Source: Erythrobacter sp. (lineage in GTDB: Bacteria; Pseudomonadota; Alphaproteobacteria; Sphingomonadales; Sphingomonadaceae). From it: a stretch of DNA of 64,000 bases. A model generated the notes under the pieces. The model had not been told where the DNA came from, ran no database searches, and saw only the letters and a program-made list of their open reading frames with translations. Positions 57,677 to 64,000 of this stretch are shown here, in pieces. The stretch lies in NCBI GenBank assembly GCA_023653115.1, contig JAMNXO010000001.1, positions 62,001 to 126,000 of the forward strand, given 5' to 3'. Position numbers and translations under genes: made by a program. The number at the start of each line of letters is the position of its first letter. Position 1 is the stretch's first letter.

Positions 57677-57683
57677 CTTCAGC

Positions 57684-58121
57684 TTACCCCTCCTCCTCCA
57701 GCAACAGCAGCACGGCCGTCACCTCAAGCCGTTCCATCGCGCCGAAGCGGTGGTCGACCGCGGTGATCGTGGCATCGGCGACCAGCTGGCCGGGGATTGC
57801 GAATTCGTGATCGGGCAGGCGCTCGATCAGCTCCTCGCCCGCTGCCACCGCCTCGGCCCCGCAAAACTCGAGGACCACCGCATGGCGCGTGCCCGAGAAG
57901 GTGATCGAGGCCCAGGCGGCTTCTTCATGGGACAGCATCGTGCCATACCCGCCAGTCAGCCCGGTGAGCGCGGCGCGGACCCGGTCAGCAATGGTGCGGC
58001 GCGCGCGCAGGGCGGCGCGGATCGGGTGCGCGGCGGATTTTACCTCGACATCAACCCAGTCGACCAGCGTATCGGCAAAGGCGTGGGCGAAGGGATCGCG
58101 CAGGCTTTCGGTCAGCATCAT
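57684..58121 (-). CDS. Hypothetical protein next to an S24 repressor
   Basis: This 145-aa protein is soluble and acidic. Parts read SLRDPFAHAFADTLVDWVDVEVKSAAHPIRAALRARRT, then LSHEEAAWASITFSGTRHAVVLEF, and later RLPDHEFAIPGQLVADATITAVDHRF. It ends with a Leu/Glu-rich tail. I do not recognise a family. Start is at ATG 58121, overlapping the upstream gene (ATGA), with an alternative at 58118. The pair is divergent from the S24 repressor and probably transcribed from a promoter in the shared operator region. Confidence 0.72.
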   Translation of the reverse strand: MMLTESLRDPFAHAFADTLVDWVDVEVKSAAHPIRAALRARRTIADRVRAALTGLTGGYGTMLSHEEAAWASITFSGTRHAVVLEFCGAEAVAAGEELIERLPDHEFAIPGQLVADATITAVDHRFGAMERLEVTAVLLLLEEEG

Positions 58122-58396
58122 GCCATCTCCTTGGTCTGCGCCTTGGCGCGGTCGGTGTAGCCCTGCATCCAGGCGCGGGTGCGCAGCTCGGTCTCGCGGC
58201 GCGGGGTGCGGCCCATGCGCAGATCGAGCACGAAGCGCGGATCATGGGCAGCGAGCCGCCCGAACTTGGTGGCGGGCATGGCGTGTTCCCTGAGGAAGAT
58301 TTCGACGGTCCGAAGCAGCATGGTTTTGCGTCCCTGAAGTTGCTGAGTGGGCGGTTGGCACCGGGCGATTCGCTCGATGTTCCTGAAATGTTTCAT
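58118..58396 (-). CDS. Small hypothetical protein, possibly DNA-binding
   Basis: This 92-aa basic protein has a conserved-looking block MLLRTVEIFLREHAMPATKFGRLAAHDPRFVLDLRMGRTPRRETELRTRA (given here in full only as a region), where a TKFGRLAAHDPRFVLDLRMGR segment looks like a short helix-turn-helix. It starts at ATG 58396 with AGGAAA upstream; an ATG at 58321 before MLLRTV is an alternative. It is coupled by ATGA to the next gene and divergent from the S24 repressor, whose operator lies 4-47 bp away. Its role is unknown. Confidence 0.65.
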   Translation of the reverse strand: MKHFRNIERIARCQPPTQQLQGRKTMLLRTVEIFLREHAMPATKFGRLAAHDPRFVLDLRMGRTPRRETELRTRAWMQGYTDRAKAQTKEMA

Positions 58397-58443
58397 TTGA
58401 TTTCCTACTTGTCTAGGAAAAATCCTAGGTGTAGGAAGAATCC
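58384..58443. promoter_or_regulatory. Operator array between divergent small genes and the S24 repressor
   Basis: CTAGGAAAAATCCTAG (58413-58428) is a perfect palindrome. TTTCCTA (58401-58407) and TAGGAAA (58414-58420) form a second, overlapping one. TAGGAAGAATCC (58432-58443) is a third partial copy. All share TAGGA half-sites, and the array ends at the repressor ATG (58444). TGAAATGTTTCA (58384-58395) is a further palindrome at the start of the left gene. Confidence 0.75.
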
Positions 58444-59121
58444 ATGGTTATCAACCCGCAAAGCCCCCGTCAGACCCTCGCTGGAGCGCGCGCCCGGCTG
58501 CTCGAATTGTCGCAGGAGCGCGGGGTGAGTCTCGCCGCCCTGTCCGAATTGCTCGGGCGCAATCCGTCCTATCTGCAGCAATTCATTCGCAAAGGTAGCC
58601 CCCGCAAGCTCGAGGAGCAGGACCGCGCAACGCTGGCGCGCTTCCTCGGCGTGGGCGAGCAGGAATTGCGCGAGGCGAAGGATATATCCTACGTAACTCC
58701 CCGTAAACGCGAGTCGGGCAGCTGGGTGGATGTGCCGCGGCTCGATCTCGGCGCGTCAGCCGGGCCGGGAGCGATTGCGGGGGGCGAGGGGGCGTTCGAC
58801 ACCTTCCGCTTCTCGCGCCGCTGGCTGGCCGAGCAGGGGCTGGAAAGCGCGCGGCTTTCCGCGATCCGGGTCGAGGGGGATTCGATGGAGCCGCTCTTGA
58901 ACGACGGCGACGAAATCCTCGTCGACCGCTCGGCGCGCCCGTTCCGCGACGGGATCCACGTGGTGCGGCTGGGCGAAACCCTGATGGTCAAACGCGTCGC
59001 CAGCGCTGGGGCAGGGCGAATGGCGCTGCTCTCGCAAAACCTCGCCTACCCGCCGGTCGAGGTGGCGGCGGACGAGGTTGCGATTATTGGCCGGGTTGTG
59101 TGGAAGGGGGGGCGGGTTTAA
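58444..59121 (+). CDS. S24 family repressor/peptidase
   Basis: This 225-aa protein has an N-terminal helix-turn-helix (LLELSQERGVSLAALSELLGRNPSYLQQFIRKGSPRKL) and a C-terminal LexA/CI-type S24 domain. The catalytic Ser147 is in GDSMEPLLNDGDEILVD and the Lys183 in TLMVKRVAS. The linker LGASAGPGAIAGG contains Ala-Gly pairs that could serve as a cleavage site. It is probably autoregulated through the TAGGA array directly upstream and may control the divergent small operon. Phage-type origin is possible, but no other phage gene is near. Confidence 0.88.
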   Translation: MVINPQSPRQTLAGARARLLELSQERGVSLAALSELLGRNPSYLQQFIRKGSPRKLEEQDRATLARFLGVGEQELREAKDISYVTPRKRESGSWVDVPRLDLGASAGPGAIAGGEGAFDTFRFSRRWLAEQGLESARLSAIRVEGDSMEPLLNDGDEILVDRSARPFRDGIHVVRLGETLMVKRVASAGAGRMALLSQNLAYPPVEVAADEVAIIGRVVWKGGRV

Positions 59122-59131
59122 GTCTGCGCCC

Positions 59132-59797
59132 ATGACGGACCAAACGACACCCCCCATGCGCGCCGCGATCATTCCGGTGACGCCGCTTCAGCAGAACTGC
59201 TCGCTGATCTGGTGCACCAAGACGATGAAAGGCGCGCTGGTTGATCCGGGCGGGGATCTCGATAAGCTCAAGGAGGGCGTTGCCAAGGCGGGCGTCACGC
59301 TCGAGAAGATCCTCGTCACCCACGGGCACCTTGATCATTGCGGACAGGCGGGGATGCTGGCGGACGAACTCGGCCTCCCCATCGAAGGCCCGCACGAGGA
59401 TGACCGCTTCTGGATCGACCAGTTGGACGATGACGGCCCGCGCTGGGGGATGGTGGCGAAGAGCTTCACGCCGACCCGCTGGCTCCACCACGGCGACACG
59501 GTGACGGTGGGCGACCTCACCCTGGACGTGATCCACTGCCCCGGCCACACGCCCGGCCACGTGGTGTTCTTCCACGCGCCCAGCCGCTTCGCGATTGTCG
59601 GCGATGTGCTGTTCCAGGGGAGCATCGGCCGCACCGATTTCCCGCGCGGCAATCATCAGGATTTGATCGACTCGATCACCCAGCGCCTCTGGCCGCTCGG
59701 CGAGGACGTGATGTTCATCCCTGGCCACGGCCCGACGAGCACCTTCGGCCGCGAGCGCAAGACGAACGCGTTTGTGAGCGACTACGCGCTTTCTTGA
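59132..59797 (+). CDS. MBL-fold metallo-hydrolase (glyoxalase II-like)
   Basis: This 221-aa protein has the metallo-beta-lactamase metal-binding motif VTHGHLDHCGQ (HxHxDH), IHCPGHTPGHVVFF, and the further ligands in VGDVLFQGSIGRTDFPRG and FIPGHGPTSTFGRE. This arrangement matches the short glyoxalase II-like (YcbL) group. It probably hydrolyses a thioester, but the substrate is not shown by sequence. The ATG at 59132 lies 10 bp after the repressor stop. Confidence 0.92.
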   Translation: MTDQTTPPMRAAIIPVTPLQQNCSLIWCTKTMKGALVDPGGDLDKLKEGVAKAGVTLEKILVTHGHLDHCGQAGMLADELGLPIEGPHEDDRFWIDQLDDDGPRWGMVAKSFTPTRWLHHGDTVTVGDLTLDVIHCPGHTPGHVVFFHAPSRFAIVGDVLFQGSIGRTDFPRGNHQDLIDSITQRLWPLGEDVMFIPGHGPTSTFGRERKTNAFVSDYALS

Positions 59798-59927
59798 GTG
59801 TTGCTCGCCCCTCCGGGCGAGCATCCTCGGTGCTGATCCCTCCGCTACGCTACGGGGCACCTGCGGGCGGCCGTTCGGCCTTGCGGCCCGTCCTGCGGCG
59901 GGCCGATCAGCGCCAACTCTAGGGGTT

Positions 59928-60323
59928 TTACATCACCCCCGCTGCCACCATCGCGGCCACTACTGCGAGGCCGAGCTGGATCAGCATGGTCGTGAGCGTG
60001 CCGATCATCCGGCCCACCTTGGCCTTGCCGCCGTCCATGCCGAAACCATGCGCCACCCGGCCGAGAAAATAGACCGCGCCCACATAGGCCAGCCACCAGC
60101 TGCCGACGCCGGCCAGCTCGATCGCGGCGATCAGCACCAAGACGAAGGCGGTGTTCTCGACATAGTTCAGCTGCGCGCGCATCCGGCGCTGCAGGCTCTC
60201 GTTGCCGCCATCGCCAACCGAGATGCCAAGCGCGGTGCGCAGGGCGCCGATGCGGATGCCCAGCCAGATGTTGAGAATGGCCGCCGCTGCAGCCGCAGCG
60301 AGCGTGACAGGAAGCACGGTCAT
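59928..60323 (-). CDS. MAPEG-family membrane protein
   Basis: This 131-aa protein has four hydrophobic helices (MTVLPVTLAAAAAAAILNIWLG, YVENTAFVLVLIAAIEL, SWWLAYVGAVYFLGRVAHGFG, TMLIQLGLAVVAAMVAAG) and the MAPEG hallmark RRMRAQLNYVENTAF. MAPEG proteins are membrane-associated glutathione or eicosanoid enzymes in eukaryotes; bacterial members are often of unknown substrate. The ATG at 60323 lies upstream of an intergenic stretch to rpmF. The 130-bp gap to the MBL gene holds GC-rich hairpins and no gene. Confidence 0.87.
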   Translation of the reverse strand: MTVLPVTLAAAAAAAILNIWLGIRIGALRTALGISVGDGGNESLQRRMRAQLNYVENTAFVLVLIAAIELAGVGSWWLAYVGAVYFLGRVAHGFGMDGGKAKVGRMIGTLTTMLIQLGLAVVAAMVAAGVM

Positions 60324-60563
60324 GATAGGATCCCCTCGATAATGTGACCGCGTTGCTAGGGCGCGGCGAGGCTGCTTGCAACGCGCGAATTTTTCGCTAT
60401 AGCGCCCGGCTTCCCGCCGCTGCTGGCCAAGGAATGCACGCACCTGCTCTCGCTTGTGCGCGCGCTCTCCTTGCCGTAAGGGCGGCCTTCGAGAATCACG
60501 CCTTCGCTAGTTTTAGGGCCGGTGGCGCGAACAAACGTATTTATTTGAGGAAATGGTGCCACC

Positions 60564-60740
60564 ATGGCTGTCCCCAAGAGAAAAGTATCGCCCAGCCGTC
60601 GCGGCATGCGTCGTTCGCATGATTCGCTGCGGGTCGAAGCCTTCGGTGAATGCAGCAACTGCGGCGAACTGAAGCGCCCGCACAATATCTGCGGCCACTG
60701 CGGCCACTATAACGGGCGTCAGGTCGTCGCCGTCGGCTGA
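60564..60740 (+). CDS. rpmF: Ribosomal protein bL32
   Basis: This 58-aa protein of the large ribosomal subunit starts [20 protein letters not shown] and has the zinc-ribbon [18 protein letters not shown]. The four Cys residues are kept, so it is the zinc-binding form. It is too short for an ordinary ORF scan. The region from 60341 to 60563 upstream of it has no supportable gene. It heads the rpmF-plsX-fabH-ihfA-merR run, a common alphaproteobacterial fatty-acid arrangement. Confidence 0.97.
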   Translation: MAVPKRKVSPSRRGMRRSHDSLRVEAFGECSNCGELKRPHNICGHCGHYNGRQVVAVG

Positions 60741-60778
60741 TTGCCGGTGGCCCGCACGATAATCCGGAGAGTAGCGCC

Positions 60779-61870
60779 ATGAGCCTCCCGCGTATCGCTG
60801 TCGATGCGATGGGCGGCGATGAAGGCGTGCGCGTGATGGTCGAAGGCGCGGCGCTGGCCCGCCGCCGCCATGCGGACTTCAAGTTCCTGCTGGTCGGCGA
60901 TGCCCCGCGCATCGAAGCCGCGCTGGAAAACCATCCCAACCTTCGCGCCGCCTCTGAAATCCTGCATTGCGATGATGTGGTTGGCGGCGATGAGCTGCCG
61001 AGCCGCGCGATGCGCCGCGCCAAGACCACCAGCATGGGCCTTGCCGTCAACGCGGTGAAAACCGGCGCGGCTGGCGCGGCTGTCAGCGCAGGCAATACCG
61101 GCGCGCTGATGGCGATGAGCAAGATCGCGCTGCGCACCATGCCCGGTATCGATCGCCCCGCGCTCGCCGCGATCATGCCGACCTTGCAGGCGCATGATGT
61201 GGTGATGCTCGATCTGGGCGCCAATACCGAGGCCGATGCCCGCAATCTGGTGCAGTATGCGGTGATGGGCGCGGCCTATTCGCGGATCGTCAACGGCTTC
61301 GACAAGCCGGTGGTCCGCCTGCTCAATATCGGCACCGAGGAAATCAAGGGCACCGAGGAACTGCGCGATGCCGCAGCGATGCTCACCGCCGCTGCCGCCC
61401 GCGCCGATGGCGGGCTGGCGCTGGTGTTCGATGGCTTTGTTGAAAGCGACAAGATCAACCGCGGCGAAACCCATGTGGTCGTGACCGACGGGTTCTCCGG
61501 CAATATCGCGCTGAAGGCGATCGAGGGCTCGGCGCGGTTCGTCACCGATCTGCTCAAGCAGGCGTTCACCTCGTCGCTGCGTTCGAAGATCGGCTTCCTG
61601 GTCTCGCGCCCGGCGACCGAGCTGCTGCGTCACCAGCTTGATCCCAACAACCACAATGGCGCGGTGTTCCTCGGCCTCAATGGCGTGGTGGTGAAGAGCC
61701 ACGGCAGCGCCAACGCCAAGGGCGTCGCCAATGCTGTCGCGGTCGCTGCGCGCCTGCTCGAAAACAAGCTGACCGAGCGGATCGCGCATGATCTGTCGCA
61801 GCTGGGAGAGGGCGCGCTCGGCCAGAACGGACGCTCGGGCACTTCGAAAGACAAAGAGGCAAAAGCGTGA
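60779..61870 (+). CDS. plsX: Phosphate acyltransferase PlsX
   Basis: PlsX makes acyl-phosphate from acyl-ACP, a phospholipid synthesis step. The 363-aa protein has [19 protein letters not shown] (N-terminal signature), [41 protein letters not shown], and [31 protein letters not shown] in parts. Length and motifs are standard. Its stop overlaps the fabH GTG start (GTGA), so the two are translationally coupled. Confidence 0.98.
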   Translation: MSLPRIAVDAMGGDEGVRVMVEGAALARRRHADFKFLLVGDAPRIEAALENHPNLRAASEILHCDDVVGGDELPSRAMRRAKTTSMGLAVNAVKTGAAGAAVSAGNTGALMAMSKIALRTMPGIDRPALAAIMPTLQAHDVVMLDLGANTEADARNLVQYAVMGAAYSRIVNGFDKPVVRLLNIGTEEIKGTEELRDAAAMLTAAAARADGGLALVFDGFVESDKINRGETHVVVTDGFSGNIALKAIEGSARFVTDLLKQAFTSSLRSKIGFLVSRPATELLRHQLDPNNHNGAVFLGLNGVVVKSHGSANAKGVANAVAVAARLLENKLTERIAHDLSQLGEGALGQNGRSGTSKDKEAKA

Positions 61871-62841
61871 TCGGCTCGCGTGTTATCGGCACTGGCTCGG
61901 CCTTGCCCCGCCGGATCGTGACCAATGCCGAACTGGCCGAGCAGGTCGATACCTCGGACGAATGGATCGTCGAGCGCACCGGCATCCGCCAGCGCCACAT
62001 CGCCGGCCCGGACGAGACCACCGCCACGCTGGCGACGGCTGCGGCACGCGCTGCGCTTGCCGATGCCGGGGTCGATGCGTCGAGCATCGGGCTGATCGTG
62101 CTTGCCACCGCCACACCTGACAACACCTTCCCTGCAACCGCCACCAAGGTTCAGGCCGCGCTGGGTTGCACTGGCGGGATCGCCTTTGATGTCGCCGCGG
62201 TGTGCTCGGGCTTCCTCTATGCGCTCGCCACCGCCGATTCGCTGCTGAAGACCGGCATGGCCAAGCGCGCACTGGTGATCGGGGCGGAAACCTTCAGCCG
62301 CATTCTCGACTGGGAAGACCGCACCACCTGCGTGCTGTTCGGTGACGGGGCCGGCGCGGTCGTGCTTGAAGCACAATCGGGCGAGGCCGCCGGCAAGGAC
62401 GCGCCCGGGATCATCGCCACCCGCCTCCATGCGGACGGTTCGTGCCATGATATGCTCTATGTCGATGGCGGTCCTTCGACCACGCAGACGGTCGGCCATG
62501 TCCGCATGAGGGGCCGCGAAGTGTTCCGCCATGCGGTTGTGAACCTTGCCGACGTGCTCAAGGAAGTGCTTGCAGATACAGGGGTTTCGGTCGAGGAAAT
62601 CGACTGGGTGGTGCCGCATCAGGCCAATGCCCGGATCCTCGATGCCACCGCCAAGAAGCTCGGCCTCGCGCCTGAAAAGGTGATCGTGACGGTCCACGCC
62701 CACGCCAACACCTCTGCCGCCTCGGTGCCGCTGGCGCTCGATACCGCGCGCAAGGACGGGCGGATCAAGGCTGGTGATCTGGTCATGCTCGAGGCGATGG
62801 GCGGGGGCTTTACCTGGGGCGCAAGCCTGATCCGGATGTGA
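61867..62841 (+). CDS. fabH: Beta-ketoacyl-ACP synthase III
   Basis: FabH condenses acetyl-CoA with malonyl-ACP to start fatty-acid synthesis. The 324-aa protein has the catalytic triad Cys113 ([13 protein letters not shown]), His in [13 protein letters not shown], and Asn in [15 protein letters not shown]. The GTG start at 61867 is inside the plsX stop. Other conserved segments are [16 protein letters not shown] and [13 protein letters not shown] at the C-terminus. Confidence 0.98.
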   Translation: MIGSRVIGTGSALPRRIVTNAELAEQVDTSDEWIVERTGIRQRHIAGPDETTATLATAAARAALADAGVDASSIGLIVLATATPDNTFPATATKVQAALGCTGGIAFDVAAVCSGFLYALATADSLLKTGMAKRALVIGAETFSRILDWEDRTTCVLFGDGAGAVVLEAQSGEAAGKDAPGIIATRLHADGSCHDMLYVDGGPSTTQTVGHVRMRGREVFRHAVVNLADVLKEVLADTGVSVEEIDWVVPHQANARILDATAKKLGLAPEKVIVTVHAHANTSAASVPLALDTARKDGRIKAGDLVMLEAMGGGFTWGASLIRM

Positions 62842-62982
62842 TCACGGCGGGGCGTTTCAGCCCCTGCGCCTAACACAATTGCTGAAAACCCTGCGTAAGT
62901 GCTTCCATCGCGTTGCAAAATCGTTGGAAAATTGTAAGTCCTGTGACTTCAATTGGGTCGCGCCAACGGAGGGAGACAACGC

Positions 62983-63282
62983 ATGATGCGTTCGGTAGGC
63001 ACCTTGACCCGCGCCGATCTGGCGGAAACAATCAATCGCAAGATGGGTTTCAGCCGCGCAGAATCGCTCGAAATGGTCGAAGCGATCCTCGGCAAGATGA
63101 GCGACGCGCTCGCCAAGGGCGAAAACGTCAAGATTTCCGGGTTTGGCAGCTTCGTGCTGCGCGACAAGAACGAGCGCATTGGCCGCAATCCCAAGACCGG
63201 GATCGAAGTGCCGATCACGCCGCGCCGTGTGATGACCTTCCGTGCGAGCCAGTTGCTCAAGGAACGTATCGCCAAGGGCTAG
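62983..63282 (+). CDS. ihfA: Integration host factor alpha subunit
   Basis: IHF is a DNA-bending protein for recombination, transcription and replication. The 99-aa protein has the HU/IHF fold: [89 protein letters not shown] (regions), with the NPKTG and PRRVMTF signature. The ATG at 62983 has GGAGGGAGA upstream; the GAGGGAGAC is unusually strong. The alpha form is chosen because of position after fabH and the shared gene order in alphaproteobacteria. Confidence 0.95.
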   Translation: MMRSVGTLTRADLAETINRKMGFSRAESLEMVEAILGKMSDALAKGENVKISGFGSFVLRDKNERIGRNPKTGIEVPITPRRVMTFRASQLLKERIAKG

Positions 63283-63314
63283 CGCCAAAAGGGTGATGGG
63301 AAAGGTGAGGGCTG

Positions 63315-63746
63315 ATGGCCGGGTTCGATGACAGTAAAGACGAGGGCGCGCTGCGCACCATCGGCGAAGTCAGCGAGGCGCTCGGCATCAAGCCCCACGT
63401 TTTGCGTTACTGGGAGGCGCAATTCCCGCTGCTGAAGCCGTTGAAGCGCAGCGGCGGGCGGCGCTACTACCGCGCCAGCGATGTCGCGCTGGTCGAGACG
63501 ATCGACCGGCTGGTCAATCGCGAGGGCTATACCCTGAAGGGCGCTGAGGCTGTGCTGCGCGGGGGCGCGCGGTCCGAACTTGACCGCCGCCACCACGATC
63601 GCCGCGCTGGTGACCGCCGCACCGATGCCGATCAAGGCGCAGCGCCCGGTGTGCGGCTGATGGTCAATGATGGACCCGATTTGGCCGATGTTATCGCAGG
63701 GTTGAAGGCCGTGCGCACACGGCTCGCTGCCGCGCTGGACGCCTAA
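63315..63746 (+). CDS. MerR family transcriptional regulator
   Basis: This 143-aa protein starts with a winged helix-turn-helix of MerR type (RTIGEVSEALGIKPHVLRYWEAQFPLLKPLKRSGGRRYYRASDVALVETIDRLVNREGYTLKGAEAVL in parts). The short C-terminal part (RSELDRRHHDRRAGDRRTD ... VIAGLKAVRTRLAAALDA) has an Arg/Asp-rich linker rather than a metal-binding domain. It is the last gene of the rpmF-plsX-fabH-ihfA run, a position usual in alphaproteobacteria. The effector is unknown. Confidence 0.93.
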   Translation: MAGFDDSKDEGALRTIGEVSEALGIKPHVLRYWEAQFPLLKPLKRSGGRRYYRASDVALVETIDRLVNREGYTLKGAEAVLRGGARSELDRRHHDRRAGDRRTDADQGAAPGVRLMVNDGPDLADVIAGLKAVRTRLAAALDA

Positions 63747-63755
63747 GGCTTAGGC

Positions 63756-64000
63756 CTATTCTGCCGCCAGCAGCGCGGCTTCACCCAGATCGACGCTGAC
63801 GAGGCGCGAGATGCCGCGTTCGGCCATCGTCACCCCGAACAGGCGGTGCATCCGGCTCATCGTCACCGCGTTGTGGGTGACGATGAGGTAGCGCGTGGTG
63901 GTGGTGCGGACCATCGAATCGAGCAGATCGCAGAACCGCTCGACATTCGCATCGTCCAATGGCGCGTCGACTTCATCGAGCACGCAGATCGGCGCGGGGT
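63756..64000 (-). CDS. smc: Chromosome segregation SMC protein, 3' end only
   Basis: The last 80 or so codons of an SMC-type ATPase are seen; the reading frame continues past the right edge. [26 protein letters not shown] gives the Walker B Asp-Glu and D-loop, followed by [23 protein letters not shown], the H-loop. This is the C-terminal ATPase half of the SMC head domain. Only the carboxyl end can be supported. It converges on the merR gene. Confidence 0.92.
   Translation of the reverse strand, partial: PAPICVLDEVDAPLDDANVERFCDLLDSMVRTTTTRYLIVTHNAVTMSRMHRLFGVTMAERGISRLVSVDLGEAALLAAE

Noticed and set aside
58384..58395. TGAAATGTTTCA as a second parS site
   Set aside because: It lacks the central CACGTG of parS and fits better with the repressor operator region.
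59798..59927. A small gene in the 130-bp gap between the MBL and MAPEG genes
   Set aside because: The stretch consists of GC-rich hairpins; no frame with a start and plausible coding bias was found.

Overview
The window is about 64 kb of high-GC chromosome from an alphaproteobacterium, most likely a sphingomonad of the Erythrobacteraceae type. This rests on several things seen together: a circularly permuted two-piece tmRNA gene; an F1 ATP synthase operon (atpHAGDC) without F0 genes; HdaA next to purMN; a SciP/DUF1153 protein; CobT; and the intergenic palindromic repeats common in sphingomonads. The assignment is made by eye, without database comparison.

Layout. 1-2.2 kb: LemA lipoprotein (cut by the window edge), mscL, ssrA, a terminator, then a 51-aa orphan RiPP precursor with a lasso-type leader, convergent with a small membrane protein. 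2.3-5.8 kb: a tightly overlapping arginine succinyltransferase-pathway operon (M20 hydrolase-astA-astB), divergent from malate synthase G. 8-14.5 kb: an M15 peptidase and the envelope/maintenance operon lptD-surA-pdxA-rsmA. 14.6-18.9 kb: pepA, a DUF2256 protein, holC, a lipoprotein, ndk and a membrane protein. 18.9-25.4 kb: purM-purN-sulfotransferase on one strand; a DUF2066-like protein, hdaA, a serine acetyltransferase and DUF2794 on the other. 25.4-33 kb: a small accessory patch, an SDR, gph, glmU with an overlapping HNH gene, a SOUL protein, a DUF1153 protein and a prolyl oligopeptidase. 33-38 kb: the ATP synthase F1 operon. 38-41.5 kb: a membrane-anchored trypsin-like protease, ada with a perfect parS site across its start codon, and a low-GC gene behind a 37-bp palindrome. 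41.5-47.7 kb: repeats, GST, a photolyase-family protein, priA, DUF4197 and DUF2490 proteins. 47.7-57.5 kb: fsa, cobT, an AT-richer unknown gene, nitroreductase, cysS carrying an in-frame palindromic insertion, then a 2-hydroxyacid dehydrogenase, a ThDP enzyme and an aldehyde dehydrogenase. 57.7-64 kb: an S24 repressor with a palindromic operator, a metallo-hydrolase, a MAPEG protein, then rpmF-plsX-fabH-ihfA-merR and the 3' end of smc.

Most of the window is housekeeping with many 1-8 nt gene overlaps that imply translational coupling. The less ordinary signals are: the orphan lasso-like precursor; the parS inside ada; the palindromic peptide-coding insertion in cysS; the palindrome enclosing the ribosome binding site of a transferred-looking gene; a tandem duplication of the lptD 3' end; a PurN-MmcQ fusion; and an AST operon with an M20 hydrolase where a desuccinylase might be expected. 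No tRNA, rRNA, CRISPR array, insertion sequence or prophage was seen.
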